A DNA stretch of 64,000 bases from Zygaena filipendulae. Its lineage: Eukaryota > Arthropoda > Insecta > Lepidoptera > Zygaenidae. Positions 1 to 11,840 of this stretch are shown here, in pieces (the stretch's first letter is position 1; the number at the start of each line of letters is the position of its first letter). Location: the NCBI GenBank assembly GCA_907165275.2, contig OU015654.1, positions 9,379,501 to 9,443,500 of the forward strand, read 5' to 3'. The notes under the pieces were generated by a model. The model was not told where the DNA came from, did not search any database, and worked only from the letters and a program-made list of their open reading frames with translations. The position numbers and the translations under genes are program-made.

Positions 1-125
1 GACACGAGCCAAGCAAAGAGCAATGACTACCTACCTTTTAGAGTACTTACTACTAAGGTGTAGAGTTTCTGAAGTTAGGCCTTATAGAGTTAGGGCGAGT
101 AGAGTAGAGTAGTCATAAAAAAAAT
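1..125 (-). repeat. Partial copy of fold-back repeat family A, cut by window edge
   Basis: The stretch has the arm found at 19133-19225 (ggtgtagagttt, gaagttaggcctt, gttagggcg) preceded by the end sequence seen near 40062 (cgagccaagc). The element is internally shortened and truncated by the window start. No coding capacity was seen. Confidence 0.55.
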
Positions 126-605
126 ATACAACCGAAATGAGCCTCCTCTTTTTTGAACTCTCAAAAATTGCCAAAAATTGTAGTTTTTGTGGTTTTAAGC
201 ATACAAAACTACAATTTTTTGTAGTATACATACATATATATATTTTAATTTATTAAACCAAAACAAAAAATTATGTAAAACGATAGTAATCATGCTACAC
301 TTACACCATGATAATTAGCCTTACCTACAATGGCCTCCGCACTAGGTCCGGTAGTAGGTATATAGTCCTGTATCGCGGAGGCACTTAAAGATTTAACATC
401 TTTCTTTTTTACAACTTAACTTATATTATATAAGGTTGGAATAAAATAACTATATTTTGTCATATATAAAATATCTAAATTTTGTTATATATAAAATATC
501 TATGAATATAGTAAATAAATATTATGTTTCTGTCGATAATTTTTTTTAAATGAAATATCTTAAAAAAAATCGATGTTTTAACGAGTGGCTCTAGGACAGG
601 AGGAG

Positions 606-879
606 CAGTGGTTCTGAACCTGGGGGTAATTACCCCAGTAGGGGTAAATCAGTTTCTCGTGGGTATAACGAAGAACCTAATACATTAAGACCTGAGCTGT
701 AGCAACCATCACACTAACTATTTTTGCTTAATTAATTGTTTAAATATATAAAATACCTACTTTAACATTTTAAGACTGATATCCAATATTTATTAAATTG
801 ATAACATTAAGGTCGGGGTAATATCGGTTTTCCTAATAGGTCACAGGGGTAACAATATCGAAAAGGTTAGGAACCACTG
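606..879. mobile_element. hAT-like MITE
   Basis: Terminal inverted repeats CAGTGGTTCTGAACCT and AGGTTAGGAACCACTG pair with two mismatches. The interior is about 240 bp, AT-rich and non-coding. CAGTGG ends are typical of hAT non-autonomous elements. A clean 8-bp target duplication is not visible, so the superfamily call is tentative. Confidence 0.55.
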
Positions 880-1615
880 CTTTATAGTGTGACGTTGGAA
901 AGATCCTTATACTATGTACTAAAGTAATAAAACAATTTCAATAGAGACAGCAAAATAAATACTGAGTTAGGGTAAAGTGGAGTGAGGCGCATCATCTGGC
1001 CCGGCCTCAAAGTTAAAAGCCAACTTTACTTAAAATAAAATGGTTTTATTTATAGACGTAATATAATAGGCGATTACCCGATGTTTTATAATTAACACCA
1101 TCTGTAACCATAATAAACGTAGGCACATTCCAGATTGTTGGCATCTGTTTACAAAGCATAGGTAGATCTGGAAAGAATTGTTTTAACACGCTGTTATTGT
1201 CTTACGGCCCTTTCACACCGCAACTTCTCGATTTTTGCATACATGCCGGTTTTCGCAGGATCCTGTTTAGTCCTGATATACGTGCTTCAATACTAGCAGT
1301 TACACGAGTATCCAAAATCTTTTTTTATCTACCGAATTGAGTAGATAAAAGCTGTATTTTTTTTTAAACATCGGAAAACAAAGGCATGAGCAGCCGCCAA
1401 AGTCAGCTTACAATGTTTTGTACCGAAATATTTTCCAACTTACCGTTAAACTATGAACTTAAAACTTGGAGGTAATATTTGATATTACGTATATATTATC
1501 AACAAATACTAACGTATTTTACGTAATATAACGTAAATACTCGATGTTTTTTTTTGAAATTCTATATTTTTTTTTTGTTAAAACCAACTTTATTTTGCGG
1601 TTAAACGATAACGCA
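880..1615. other. AT-rich intergenic DNA, nothing recognised
   Basis: No long open frame, no exon-like segment with matching splice sites and no recognisable repeat were found. Homopolymer runs of T and A are frequent. Confidence 0.4.
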
Positions 1616-1820
1616 CAGAAGCGATGCGGTCGCCGCCGGGTGGCGGCCGCGGCGAGCCACTGCTACGGGATTACGCGTCAGACGAGTGCTACGTGCGAAG
1701 CGTAGCGTAGCGATAAGATTCGCCCCCTAGCCCTATAAAGCGGCGTGCGATCCGATAGAGCACGCACTATCAGGCACGCGTCGTTGCAAGCGGATGATGT
1801 TTTTGAATTTTTTTGAGTGC
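1616..1820 (+). promoter_or_regulatory. CpG-rich patch with TATA-like box, candidate promoter
   Basis: This 200-bp patch is strikingly GC- and CpG-rich against an AT-rich background. It holds TATAAAG at 1734-1740 and, 30-38 bp further on, initiator-like pyrimidine/A sequences (actatcagg). Just downstream an ATG-ATG (1794) opens nine codons that end at a donor-like gtaata (1821). A separate 28-codon frame opens at the ATG at 1624. It could be the promoter and first exon of the TSP1 protease whose coding exons begin at 13442, or belong to another gene. There is no transcript evidence. Confidence 0.3.
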
Positions 1821-2624
1821 GTAATAATTTCTAATTGCTGGTTCGGAACCCCAAATGTGTGAAGTCCAAACCGCAATTAGCCGGTTTTTTAGAATGATGA
1901 GATCAAATAATTTTATCATTACCCAAACAAACGGTAGTTTCATACAAACTTTCACCCTTATTTTGGTGGAAATTCTCATTTCCAAAAACGCTTTCTTAGT
2001 GCTCGTCACAGCCCACAGGTTCATTATGAAAGGAAACTGTGTGAAATACAACATGTAGCTATAAAGTTATATGTGTTTTTCACATACTCGAGTAAGTATC
2101 GTAACCACAAAAAGAGAAAAGGCACACCATTTCGTTTTCACTCCTCACTCCTGTTACATCTTCTATATTATGTATTAAGTACTTGAATCCATACCAACAT
2201 GCAATATCGTGATAAGAAAACTGCTTTCAAAGGACCTCCGAGTTATGTGCATACTTTTAAAATCACCACCGTCATATCAGACGTCCACTGGACCACTCGA
2301 CATAATATGTAAGTCTCCCCCAAAGATCGTTAGGTACATGGTTTTAAAATACATCATATCTAACAATTTTTAAAACTTTTGTGTGTCAGCCCTCTGCCAG
2401 GGTTAATCTTCAGAACGCACGAACGCCCGAACGGAGCTTCATGAAATTCGATATGTTATCTATCAATGATATTATATCCAAGACTAAAATTGTGGACTGC
2501 ATGGAATACCCATGATCAACCTGATAATCCTGAATTTTGAAGAACCGCTAATAGGTGTATACATATATTGTGTAATAAATATAGTAACAACAAATTTGGA
2601 TTTGGTGGTCGTTTAAGCTTCATT

Positions 2625-2880
2625 ATATATTTTGTAGTTGGGTCACTGGGCTTCGCTCGTTGTGTAATAGCACCAAATATTATTACGTAGAAAAACAAAC
2701 ACTCATTTTTCATTGCCTGAAAACACAGATAAAACGACGTTTTTTAAAAATGAAACCTAGCTAGATCGATTAATCGCCCCCGAAACCTCCTGCACACCAA
2801 ATTTCATGAAAATAGTTGGAGCCGTTTCCGAGATTCCGAGATATATCTACCTATACAAGAATTGCTCGTTTAAAGATAGT
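2625..2880 (+). repeat. Interspersed repeat H, copy 1
   Basis: Shares attgcctg, aacacagataaaacgacg and gatcgattaatc-type blocks with 3358-3510 and, inverted, with 15603-15770. The tail (caccaaatttcatgaaaat, ggagccgtttccgagatt) resembles the 3' part of a common lepidopteran retroposon. Short open frames here are chance. Confidence 0.5.
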
Positions 2881-3357
2881 AGATATAATATATTATGTAT
2901 ACTGTATAGAAACAACGTAGACTATATTAGTGATCTTTGCGTAGGTACGTATATTACGTGACCTTCAACTCTGCTAGATCGTTACGCATCACCGACCATC
3001 TCTAATCTAAATCTAAAATTTGTATAAACTGACAAATCTACGTGCGAATAACGTAACGCACCATACTTATCACTCGGCTCCTAGATCCATTCTCTAAAAG
3101 CTGTTTAAATATTTTAATAGTTACGCAGTAGAGTTCGTTGATCTTGCCGTTATCACTTCCCGTATTTTAAATCTGTGGTGTTAATATGATTGAAATACGT
3201 TCACTAAATTAATGTGAAACTGTAATGTGAAGTGATATTATTATGGTTATCAAATAACTCATACCAAAGTGTTAGTTTGTGATCTTATTGTTGGAAATTT
3301 TCAGTTTGGATTTCGTTTAGTAATTTGGTTTTATTTATTTTTCTCCTAATATACTAA

Positions 3358-3510
3358 TATCTGGGCGAACGTTTCGCTCGTAGCACCATCTGTTATTAAG
3401 TAGGAAAGCAGTACCAAACACTTGTTTTTCATTGCCTGCATGAAAACACGGATAAAACGACGTTTTCTAAAATGAGATCGAATCGATCGATCAATCTATA
3501 CAAGAATTGC
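3358..3510 (+). repeat. Interspersed repeat H, copy 2 (3'-truncated)
   Basis: Has the same blocks as 2625-2880 (gggcgaacgtttcgctcg, ttgcctgcatgaaaacacgg, ataaaacgacg) but lacks the flap sequence at the end of copy 1. Confidence 0.5.
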
Positions 3511-4565
3511 ACAAATAAATAAGCATAGCATAAATATATAATATATATATTTATTTATAATAATATATTATATTTCATTTGTGTTTTAATTACATTTAAT
3601 GATTTCTCTATGTAGTTTTATTCATATTTTGGTACCAACAAAGAATATTTAATTTGATTTGATCTAAAAAGAATCTCCGCATTATAAATTCCTTTGCCCA
3701 TACTGCATAGTGTATACTGTATAGTAAGTACCCAGGATTTCTCGGGTGAACTGATGGCGATGATACTACGAGTAAGATACTAAAGAAATATATGCCACTT
3801 GATAGAGCTTGTCGCATAATATCCCTTTTTCGACTTACAATGTAACACTTCATAAGTCATAACACATTGCTCAGTCGAATGTATTGTATATAGCGCGTAG
3901 AGACAGCGAGAGGCGCGCGCGCAGCGAATCAGTATTGCTCGAGTCGCGATCGCGTTACCCACGATCACCGCCATTATCGTGCAGTCTTAAAGCTATACCG
4001 AAAATCGAATAACGGAAATCGACGCGTGTGAATATTATGACCGGTGTCATGTAAATGTTAACTAACGGCGGCTGCGTTTGAGGTAAACAATGTTTCAATA
4101 TTATGTTATTTGATCCGTAAAATATTACGTCTATCGATTTTTACTGAATTTGTGACATAAATAAATAACTGGTTGGCTGAAATTCTGAAAACACAATTAA
4201 TTTGGGAAATTTTCTTTTATAGCTAGTTAAAATAGATTTTTAAAGTAATAAATAAAGTATTACACACAGAATCAAATTTTAACTTTGACTTGTTTCATGT
4301 TTGCGTGAACCAAGCCACTAAGGAAGTCGATTAAAAATACTTGAGTTTATCTCATAATATGTATAATAATGCTTCTCTTGTTCTTAATATTTCTCAAAAA
4401 AGATATCTAGTCTATCTTAAGTACCTACTTTTAATGCGAAAAGTATATTAAATTATACTCGCATGGAATTAACGATACAGACAGCAGTGTGTAGGTACTT
4501 TTAATATAAATTCAAAACATCGTCTGAATTACTATAGACTAAATATTTTAAAAACTAGTTGTTTT
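3511..4565. other. Intergenic DNA without supported features
   Basis: AT-rich with one GC-richer stretch around 3895-3975. Short frames read through it but none has codon character, splice sites or a recognisable domain. Confidence 0.35.
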
Positions 4566-4865
4566 CGCCGCGGGTCCACCTGCGTCAATTTCGGAATTTC
4601 CTCAGGAATATTTTCATCCGGCATAAAAAGTGTCTTATATCCTAGTCCAGAACTGAAATTACTCGTAACTATATTTATTTATCGTATCATATACATAGTA
4701 CTGTCCCCCGCGGTTACATCCGCAGTAATTTCGGAGTTCCCGTAGGAATTCCAGGATAAACTCTATCTTCCTCTGGAATCACTGTTATCTATCGGTGAAA
4801 ACCGCATGAAAATCCATTCAGTATTTTGAGTTTATTGCGAACAGACAGACAGACAGACAGACGAG
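4566..4865 (+). repeat. CCGCGG-headed repeats, two copies; second ends in (gaca)n
   Basis: A degraded head lies at 4566-4650. A fuller copy at 4705-4865 runs from the tgtcccccgcgg head through the body with accgcatgaaaatccattcag (type T3, see findings) and ends in about four gaca units. Confidence 0.65.
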
Positions 4866-5721
4866 GAGGAGGACTTTATTTTTCATATGTAAGGATAAGT
4901 ATAGTTACTTCAGCCTGCGTAATTTTCGAAACTTTTCGAAAACCCATTTTTCCGGGATAATTATCTATGTTACTTAGCTGGGCTATCAGTGAAAGCCCCC
5001 TTAGCCAAGTTGCCAATAAAATCGTTATCGCTTCAGAAAACTAAGGATCTAAGGACTATTGATTGGACGATTTTGAATATTTTTCTGTAGCATTAACGAT
5101 TTTTTTTTGAGATGACGATAAGTTACCTACTTGATTTTCTATAGCCACAACGATTACAGATTGTCAACTTGGCTAGATACGGGAGTGTAGTTGTAGGAAT
5201 TATCCCTTATAATTTTTTTTTTATTAGTAACCTATCTGTTTCTAGAAAAATAATGACCGAAAGACAATACAATTACTTACCTATTTTATTACCCTGTCAT
5301 TCAAGTCTCTTCGAGAAAAAAAAAAAAAAACAATTGAATTGAGAATCTCCTCGGAGTCGTATTTCCTAAGCTAAATATATAAGTACATAATACCTACTTA
5401 TAATATGTTTAATGTTTAAGAATTCAATTTCACAATTATGACGCCAACTGCTGGTGTCGGAAAAGGTGGTCTTTGTGTAGGTATAGCAGTTGTTAATTTA
5501 ATCCTTTTGTTGGTCAGTTCTTAATTAATGTTCACTACCTACAGCATATAGGTAAACTCGTATAGGTGCAGTGTATTTCGTAAATTGGATTCGTTACACA
5601 GACTCCAATAATTAAATTTAGCTCTAAATGTTTGTTTTTAATACAGCCTTTATAAAAAAGGTACTTGTATTATGTATATGCGTGCAAGAACTGAAAAAGT
5701 GTAAAAAATCGAATAAAAAGT

Positions 5722-5822
5722 TTTTGGAGAAACCATGAGGTTCGAACCGACGCGACGCGCGACGCCCGAGCGCGAGCGGTCAGTAGCAGCGTGTTTTAAC
5801 TCTTAAGACCACGGTTACTTAA
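5722..5822 (-). repeat. tRNA-like sequence, probably a SINE head
   Basis: Read on the - strand it has an A-box-like tggtcttaagag and a perfect B-box-like GGTTCGAACCT about 60 bases later, bounded by complementary aaccgtgg and catggttt. The very GC-rich interior (cgctcgcgctcgggcgtcg) does not fold as a normal anticodon and variable arm. A degenerate tRNA or tRNA-related SINE is likelier than a working tRNA gene. Confidence 0.35.
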
Positions 5823-5969
5823 TATGTTGGCCAAAGCTAATACGCATTTGCACATATACGAGTAATGCTGCAGTTCACCGTGGATAGAGAAATTTCAATT
5901 AAAAACAAAACAAGTATGTAGTAGGTATTTATCGTTTAGATCAAAACACAAAATTTTAATACCCACCTA

Positions 5970-6820
5970 TCCTTACTCTTTTTATAAATACGAAAGTAAC
6001 TCTGTCTGTCTGTCTGTTACGCTTTCACGCCTTAACTGCTCAACCGATCATCATGAAATTTTGCATACACATTGTCGGTACAGAGAAGGACATAGGGTAC
6101 TTTTGTCCCGAAACTCCCGAACTTCAAAATTAACGCGGGTGAAATCGCGGGGAACAGCTAGTATAATATATTTTTACATAGTATAAAATGAAGTCGCTTC
6201 CGCCGTCTGTTCGCGATAAACTCAAAAACTACTGAACTGATTTTTATGCGGTTTTCACCAATAGATAAGAGTGATTTAATGAGGAAGGTTTGTATATATT
6301 ATAGTTTATCCTGGAATTCCCGCGAGAATTCGGAAATCACCGCGGGTGAAACCGCGGGGGACAGCTAGATACTAGATAATATTATAAAAAGCTAAAGTTT
6401 GTGAGTTTGTGAATTTTGAGTTTGTGAGTTTGTGACGTTTTAGGGGGTAATCTCTGGATGTACTAAACCGATTTTGCAAATCTTTTCACTTATACGAAGC
6501 TACGGTAGTCCTGAGTGAAATGTATTTTTTACCTCGAAATTCCCACGGGAACGCGAGATTACCGAGGTTGAAACCGCGGGGGACAGTTGATATTCTAATC
6601 TAATATATATAAATCACGTGTCACGTTGTTTGTCCGCGATGGACTCCGAACGGATTTTGATAAAATTTTGCAACCGTTTATAATACGGTCCAACTTAAAA
6701 GATAGCATAGTTTTTATTCCGGAATTCCCTCGGGAACTGAAGGACATAGAGTACTTTTTCCCGCAACCTCCGCGGGAACTCCGAAATTACCGCGGATGAA
6801 ATCGCGGGGGACAGCTAGTA
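5970..6820 (-). repeat. Four CCGCGG-headed repeats in a row
   Basis: Four adjacent copies in the same orientation, about 5970-6165, 6180-6366, 6390-6595 and 6599-6820. Each ends in the cgcgggtgaaaccgcgg...acagctag core, but the bodies differ: ttacgctttcacgcc (T1), tgttcgcgataaactc (T3), gagtttgtgacgttttaggg (T5) and gtccgcgatggactccgaa (T2). Confidence 0.75.
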
Positions 6821-7194
6821 TGTACTATAATTTTATAACCCTCTGTAGCGTGAGCGAATGAAAACTTTATCGCTAATCGGTGGGTAGGTGTCTTGTACAT
6901 TTGACGAAGTATTTTACTTAAATTATGTAAGTACTGTTACTATTTACACCTCTGCGGAACCAGCAGTATAACACTATTACGTAGATATTAGTTCGAAAAT
7001 ATTATGTATCTCACAAGCCACTTACTTGACTTAACACGATATCCGTTCTCATCAGCGTTATTCACGATTGATTACACTCCGTCTGACATAGAATACGGGC
7101 CAATAAATCTGTCCTGTTCATTCATTATGCCAAAATCCACGCACACAAACAAGAAATAAAGTCAGGTACATTTACATATCTATATAAATATAAA

Positions 7195-8118
7195 ATGCTT
7201 TGTCCTGAATGACTAACTGACATCAACGCACAGCCTAAACCTCTTATCGTAGAGACCTGATACTTGGAGGGTGTGTTCTTTGCATGGCGTAGGCATTCGA
7301 TAAAAAAGGATTTTTGAAAATTATACCCCTAAGGGGGTGAAAGGAGGGGGGGGAGTTTGTACAATTCCGCGGGAACTCTGAAATTATCGCGGGTGAAACC
7401 AAGTGGGACAGCTAGTATAAGTAGGTATATAGAAAAATCATCAATATTAATATTGTGAAGAGGTAAAGTTTGTCAGTTTGTGAGGTTGTAGGGGGTAATC
7501 TCTGAATCTACAGAACCGATTTTAAAACTCTTTCACTTACCTATATGAAGCTACGGTTAGCTTCATATAATTGAAAGAGTTTCCAAAATCGATATCGACC
7601 ACTGACTATCGAACTACCGAGTCCTGAGTGACATAAGGTACAAGGTGAAATTTTCGTGTTGAAATTTACTATGGACGCATTTGAGAGCTCGTCTTTACTA
7701 ACACTATCGACAATTTTGCTATGGCAATGCCTGTTATTTCCATAGTAAAATTCTCAATAGTACATTAGAGACTGGTTCTAAAATGCATTCATAGTAAATT
7801 TAAATACGAAAATTTCACAGTGTAGGTACTTTTTATCTCAAAATTCCCACGAGAACCTGAAATTACCGCGGGTGAAACCGCGGGGACAGCTAATATGTAT
7901 ATTATGTATGTATTATAAATTATAATTTTATAACCCTCTGTTTACGTTACCGTAAGCGTGAATTCGCTCACGCTAACTTTAGTGTTAATCGGTTAGTGTC
8001 TTGTACATTTTTTAGTAGAAAGCCACGTTATTTGTAAGTATCATAGGCTATATTGTAACCCGGAATTCTTGCGGTAACTCCGAAATTACCGCGGGTGAAA
8101 CCGCGGGGGAACAGTTAG
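7195..8118 (-). repeat. Cluster of three CCGCGG-headed repeats
   Basis: Copies lie at about 7195-7412 (body with gactaactgacatcaacgc, type T4), 7445-7890 (type T5, interrupted by an inserted MITE) and 8058-8118 (head only). Confidence 0.7.
7645..7818. mobile_element. MITE inserted in a CCGCGG-headed repeat
   Basis: Imperfect terminal inverted repeats of about 38 bp begin with gtgaaattttcg and end with cgaaaatttcac. The host repeat reads continuously across the element, from cctgagtgacataaggta to taggtactttttatctc, so this is the younger insertion. Confidence 0.6.
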
Positions 8119-8479
8119 TTTCATATATTAATAAATCAAAAATTGGCACCCAGAGACAATATTAACCGAGTAGGTGCGTATACTTAATTAGATGATATTG
8201 AATGTAGGCGTAGCAGCTGCTATATTATGTATAATAATAAACGCCGTAACATACTATGCTCAAGGGAATACTATATTCATTCGACCAAAATGTTCCTCGA
8301 TGAAATCGGAGCAGAAACATAGATCTTCATCACACTGAACCAAAAATAAGCCAGAGAGTGATGGTAAAGATCATACTCTGTATTTCCCTTTGGATTATAC
8401 CTATACCTATAAACAGTTTTGCATGGTAGTAGGGCGCGGTCTCTAGTGCGCGGCTGGCTAGCTACCACGTTCAAGTTGC

Positions 8480-8890
8480 AAATCTGTCGCCAAGCACCTA
8501 ACGGTGTGTTCCGGCAGCCCCACTTGAAAGCCAGTTCCTATCTCCATTCCAGGTCGGCAACGCACCTGCATGCATTCTGGTGTTGCAGATGTCCATGGGC
8601 GGCGGTAATCACTTACCATCGGCAGGGCAATTATGTAACTTTTGTTGCTATCATAATTCAGTTTCAATCAGAAAAATAGCGATTTTGTGATTAATTAAAC
8701 ATATTTAGACAGCTTCAACTGTTGAAATATGTTTATTTTGGCTGATTGCTAGATATTGTAGGTGTCAAAACGTGCATATTGTAATCGCAAAACCATTATG
8801 TTTTTTGATTGCAACCGAAAAATGATAGAAACAAAAGTTACTTAATAGCCCTGTACCACTTGCCCGTTTGCCCCCTATGAAAAAAAAATC
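8480..8890 (-). mobile_element. LINE-like 3' tail interrupted by a TTAA-type MITE
   Basis: Read on the - strand this is the tail also seen at 41117-41245: ggggcaaacgggcaagtgg, gtaagtgattaccgccgcc, atctgcaacaccag, gcaggtgcgttgccgacc. The tail is split at 8624 and resumes at 8853. I recognise it as a common lepidopteran LINE 3' end (probably CR1-like), from general knowledge rather than a search. Confidence 0.55.
8624..8852. mobile_element. MITE family D, copy 1
   Basis: Ends agggcaattatgtaactttt and aaaagttacttaatagccct form inverted repeats. The interior contains the mirrored blocks gcttcaactgttgaaatatg and tgcatattgtaatcgcaaaacc. It belongs to the same family as 43474-43924 and 48309-48555 and is nested in a LINE tail. 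Confidence 0.7.
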
Positions 8891-8893
8891 ACA

Positions 8894-10019
8894 AAAATCT
8901 TTTTTCTTTTTAAAGAAAAGGGATCTCCATTAGTTTGAAGTTACAAAGAATCTTGGAAATCTATTGGTCTCTTATAATTTCTGTTAATGTAGAGCACAAT
9001 GCTCAAATATACCTAAGTTCTTTGTTATTTTCATTGTGCAAGTATCTAATTTGAATATGATCTAACCGGTCGTTAAACAATAAATATGAAAACCTACCTA
9101 CGAGTGACATATAAATCGATAACTTTATGGGACATAAATTAATTTCGTGAAGTAGACATGCACTGGGCGATGACGAAGGCGAAACAACGTGAACGCAGGA
9201 GTGAGCGGCGGCAGAGCGGAGAGGCCACAAGTCATTACACACGAAGCCGTTAAGGCAGAATACCTAATCCAAATTTTCATATCGCTACGATATAACCACT
9301 CTCCGTAAGGTGCTTTAATATCTCATAAATCGTAAGGAACTTTTATTTCTGTCTTTTTGCAACCTTTGAACAATGAAATGGATATAGGTATGGTAGTTTA
9401 ATAAGAACATTACATTTTCATTGTAAAGATAAAATTTATTTATTTTTAGAAAAAAAATTAATTGAAATTTCAATTAATATTATATTTTAATTATCTATTT
9501 AAATACTTTAGACCTTCGGGTTGGGGCCCGAATTTGACCGGCGCCATATACCTACGAGTACGTATAACTAGCCAGCGATTGAGCGTTGCGTGTGATTTCA
9601 CGGGCGAATCTCGGAATTCCCTGAGGAACTCTTCGATGTACGTTGTAAAAGGACATCAACCCTCAACCCTCCGACAAACTTTCCGCAATAAAGACCAACT
9701 ATCGATCTACTACATACTGCGTATCGACTCGAAAATCGGACAAACACTTTCGTACTCATTTTAAAACGGATTTATATGGTATTGATATGTAAAAATATCA
9801 TGTAATCATATTATGGATTAATTAATTTACATTTATATTATTGCAATTTACAAATAAGAATTATTTTGAAACATTCATTTTCCCATTTCCTATAGATACC
9901 TATACGTAGGTAATTAGGTATATTTGTAATGGACTATGTTAATAAATTGTTGATTTGGTTGTGGGATAATAATCGTAACTAATAAATACGAATATGAGAT
10001 TATTTGTTAATTTTTTAGG
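8894..10019. other. Intergenic DNA with a small GC-richer patch at 9155-9240
   Basis: The patch follows a TATA-like catataaatcg (9107) and opens a 31-codon, arginine-rich frame from ATG 9157 (also readable from the in-frame ATG 9169) that stops at 9252. No splice partner or homology was recognised. I do not call it a gene. Confidence 0.25.
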
Positions 10020-10912
10020 CTTCACGCCTTAACCACTGAGCAAATAAACATCAAGTATTAAGAATCTGCACTTTCATACTAATCGCTGAAATCTATATGT
10101 GAGACGCGGTCAGGGGGATTTGGTTAAGTATTCCAAAGTTGGTAAGGAAGTTATTGCATAGATCCGTAGTAATTTTTGCTTCAAAGCAATGTCGATGGGC
10201 TGGCCTTAACTACTCAATCGATCATTTTGCGCACAGAAGGACAGAGTATCCTGGGATTCTCGCGGGAACTCCGAAATTAAAGCGGGTGAAATCACGGGGA
10301 ACGTATAGTATAGTAGTATATATTATGTCCCAATTGGTATTGATGTAAGAGTGTGATTTCTGTTAGCGATTTAATTAACATATTTATTAGGAATAGGTAG
10401 ATATATTTTTTTATTCAAACAGCTAGATATAAGAATAGGTAAGTCAGGCAGGTTAGTTGACTTAACTTGTGTAAAAAGGAGGATATTTAATAATAAACTA
10501 GCTGATACAGTCTTGGTTTCACCACGTGAGTTTGGGATCCTCGTTTAGGAGCTGTATAAAAGGTATCCAATAGTTGTTCACTTAAACTTAAGTGGATAAA
10601 CATCAACAGTATCATTAAAATCTGTCCAGTATAGGTTTACCGCAAAGCGCGTTTAATCTTATCTTATCTCTTAATATATATAAGTTACGCGTCACGTTGT
10701 TTGTCCGCGATGGACTCCTAAACTACTAAATCGATCATGATGAAATTTGGTCACTATATTGTAATTTAACCCAACTTAAAAGATAGGATAGTTTTATCCC
10801 GGAATCACCGTAAACTACTGTCAGGGGTACAAAGAAGGATATAGAGTACTTTTTTCCCGGAATTCCCGCGGGAACTCCGAAATTACCGCGGATGAAATCG
10901 CGGGAGACAGCT
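10020..10912 (-). repeat. CCGCGG-headed repeats, types T1 and T2
   Basis: A degraded T1 copy (ttcacgccttaaccactg to aaatcacggggaacg) spans about 10020-10305. A fuller T2 copy (tttgtccgcgatggactcc to tcgcgggagacagctag) spans 10672-10912. Confidence 0.6.
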
Positions 10913-11337
10913 AGTATAATATAAAAACCACAACTGTCCCTAAAAATTGTCACAAATGCGTGCACGGTGTTGTCACCTTTTACGATAGTGGAAACTAATA
11001 AAAAAAAATATCCTGTGCTAGCAGTCATTCTTTAGCAGACTGACAGCAGACGAATAATAATAATTTTATTAGTAAAATTTCATAAATGGAATAATTACTT
11101 TTATTATAATATGTATCTATTATTTCAGTGTGCTTACGGGCTGCGGCTTGTGTTAATTATTGAGATCCCAATCGTAAGCAGGGACATGTATGATACTTTG
11201 TGAGGCGGATAATCATCTCTTAAACAAAGCGAATCCTAGTTTAGGGACTATAATGTAAATTTTTTTGTGCTTGCGTGTATTAACTCATTCAAATTACAAT
11301 AGAGGCTTTTTTTTCATATTCTCTGTTCGAAAAAGTA

Positions 11338-11840
11338 ATCCCACCAAAAACATTTTCATGCAAAATGATGCCAAGACGAGTCCATATGACGGGCAATGTC
11401 AAAAAGTTATCAAATTTCATGTAGAGCCAAGCTTATAACTCTACACACCCTAACTCTACATGGCCTAGTTTCTCAAACTCTACACCTTAGTAAGAAAATG
11501 TGGCTTGGCCGTTTACATGCCAAATTTCAGCTTTCTAGGACATTAGGAAATACCGTAAGAATTTTGATAATCATCAGTGAGTCAGTAACGAAATGAAGGT
11601 TATTTAGATATCAATAAAATCTAAAGTATAAGAGCTGTGCAATTAAAACTTTATAATATGTTTGATGAGTCCACTATTGACAACATATCCCGAGAATTTA
11701 GTTTATCTGGTAACCCAAGTTATAAGGGTTTAAAAAAACGACGAAGTGCTTCGAAAAAAGATAGGTAGTGCTCCCGCTTCACTTGGCTTGTCTTGGCAGG
11801 GGCACCACCGTGACCCCAGATTGCACAGCAGACTGACAGC
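11338..11840 (+). repeat. Fold-back repeat family A, copy 2
   Basis: Matches 40037-40690 (inverted) and 18852-19672: cccaccaaaaacattttcatg, aactctacacaccctaactc, tgataatcatcagtgagtcag, cccgagaatttagtttatc, aacgacgaagtgcttcg, ttggcaggggcaccaccgtg. It is non-coding; the open frame inside has no codon bias. Confidence 0.65.

Noticed and set aside
4840..4870. CRISPR-like direct repeats (gacagacagacag)
   Set aside because: A plain (gaca)n microsatellite at the end of an interspersed repeat. There is no spacer structure and the genome is eukaryotic.
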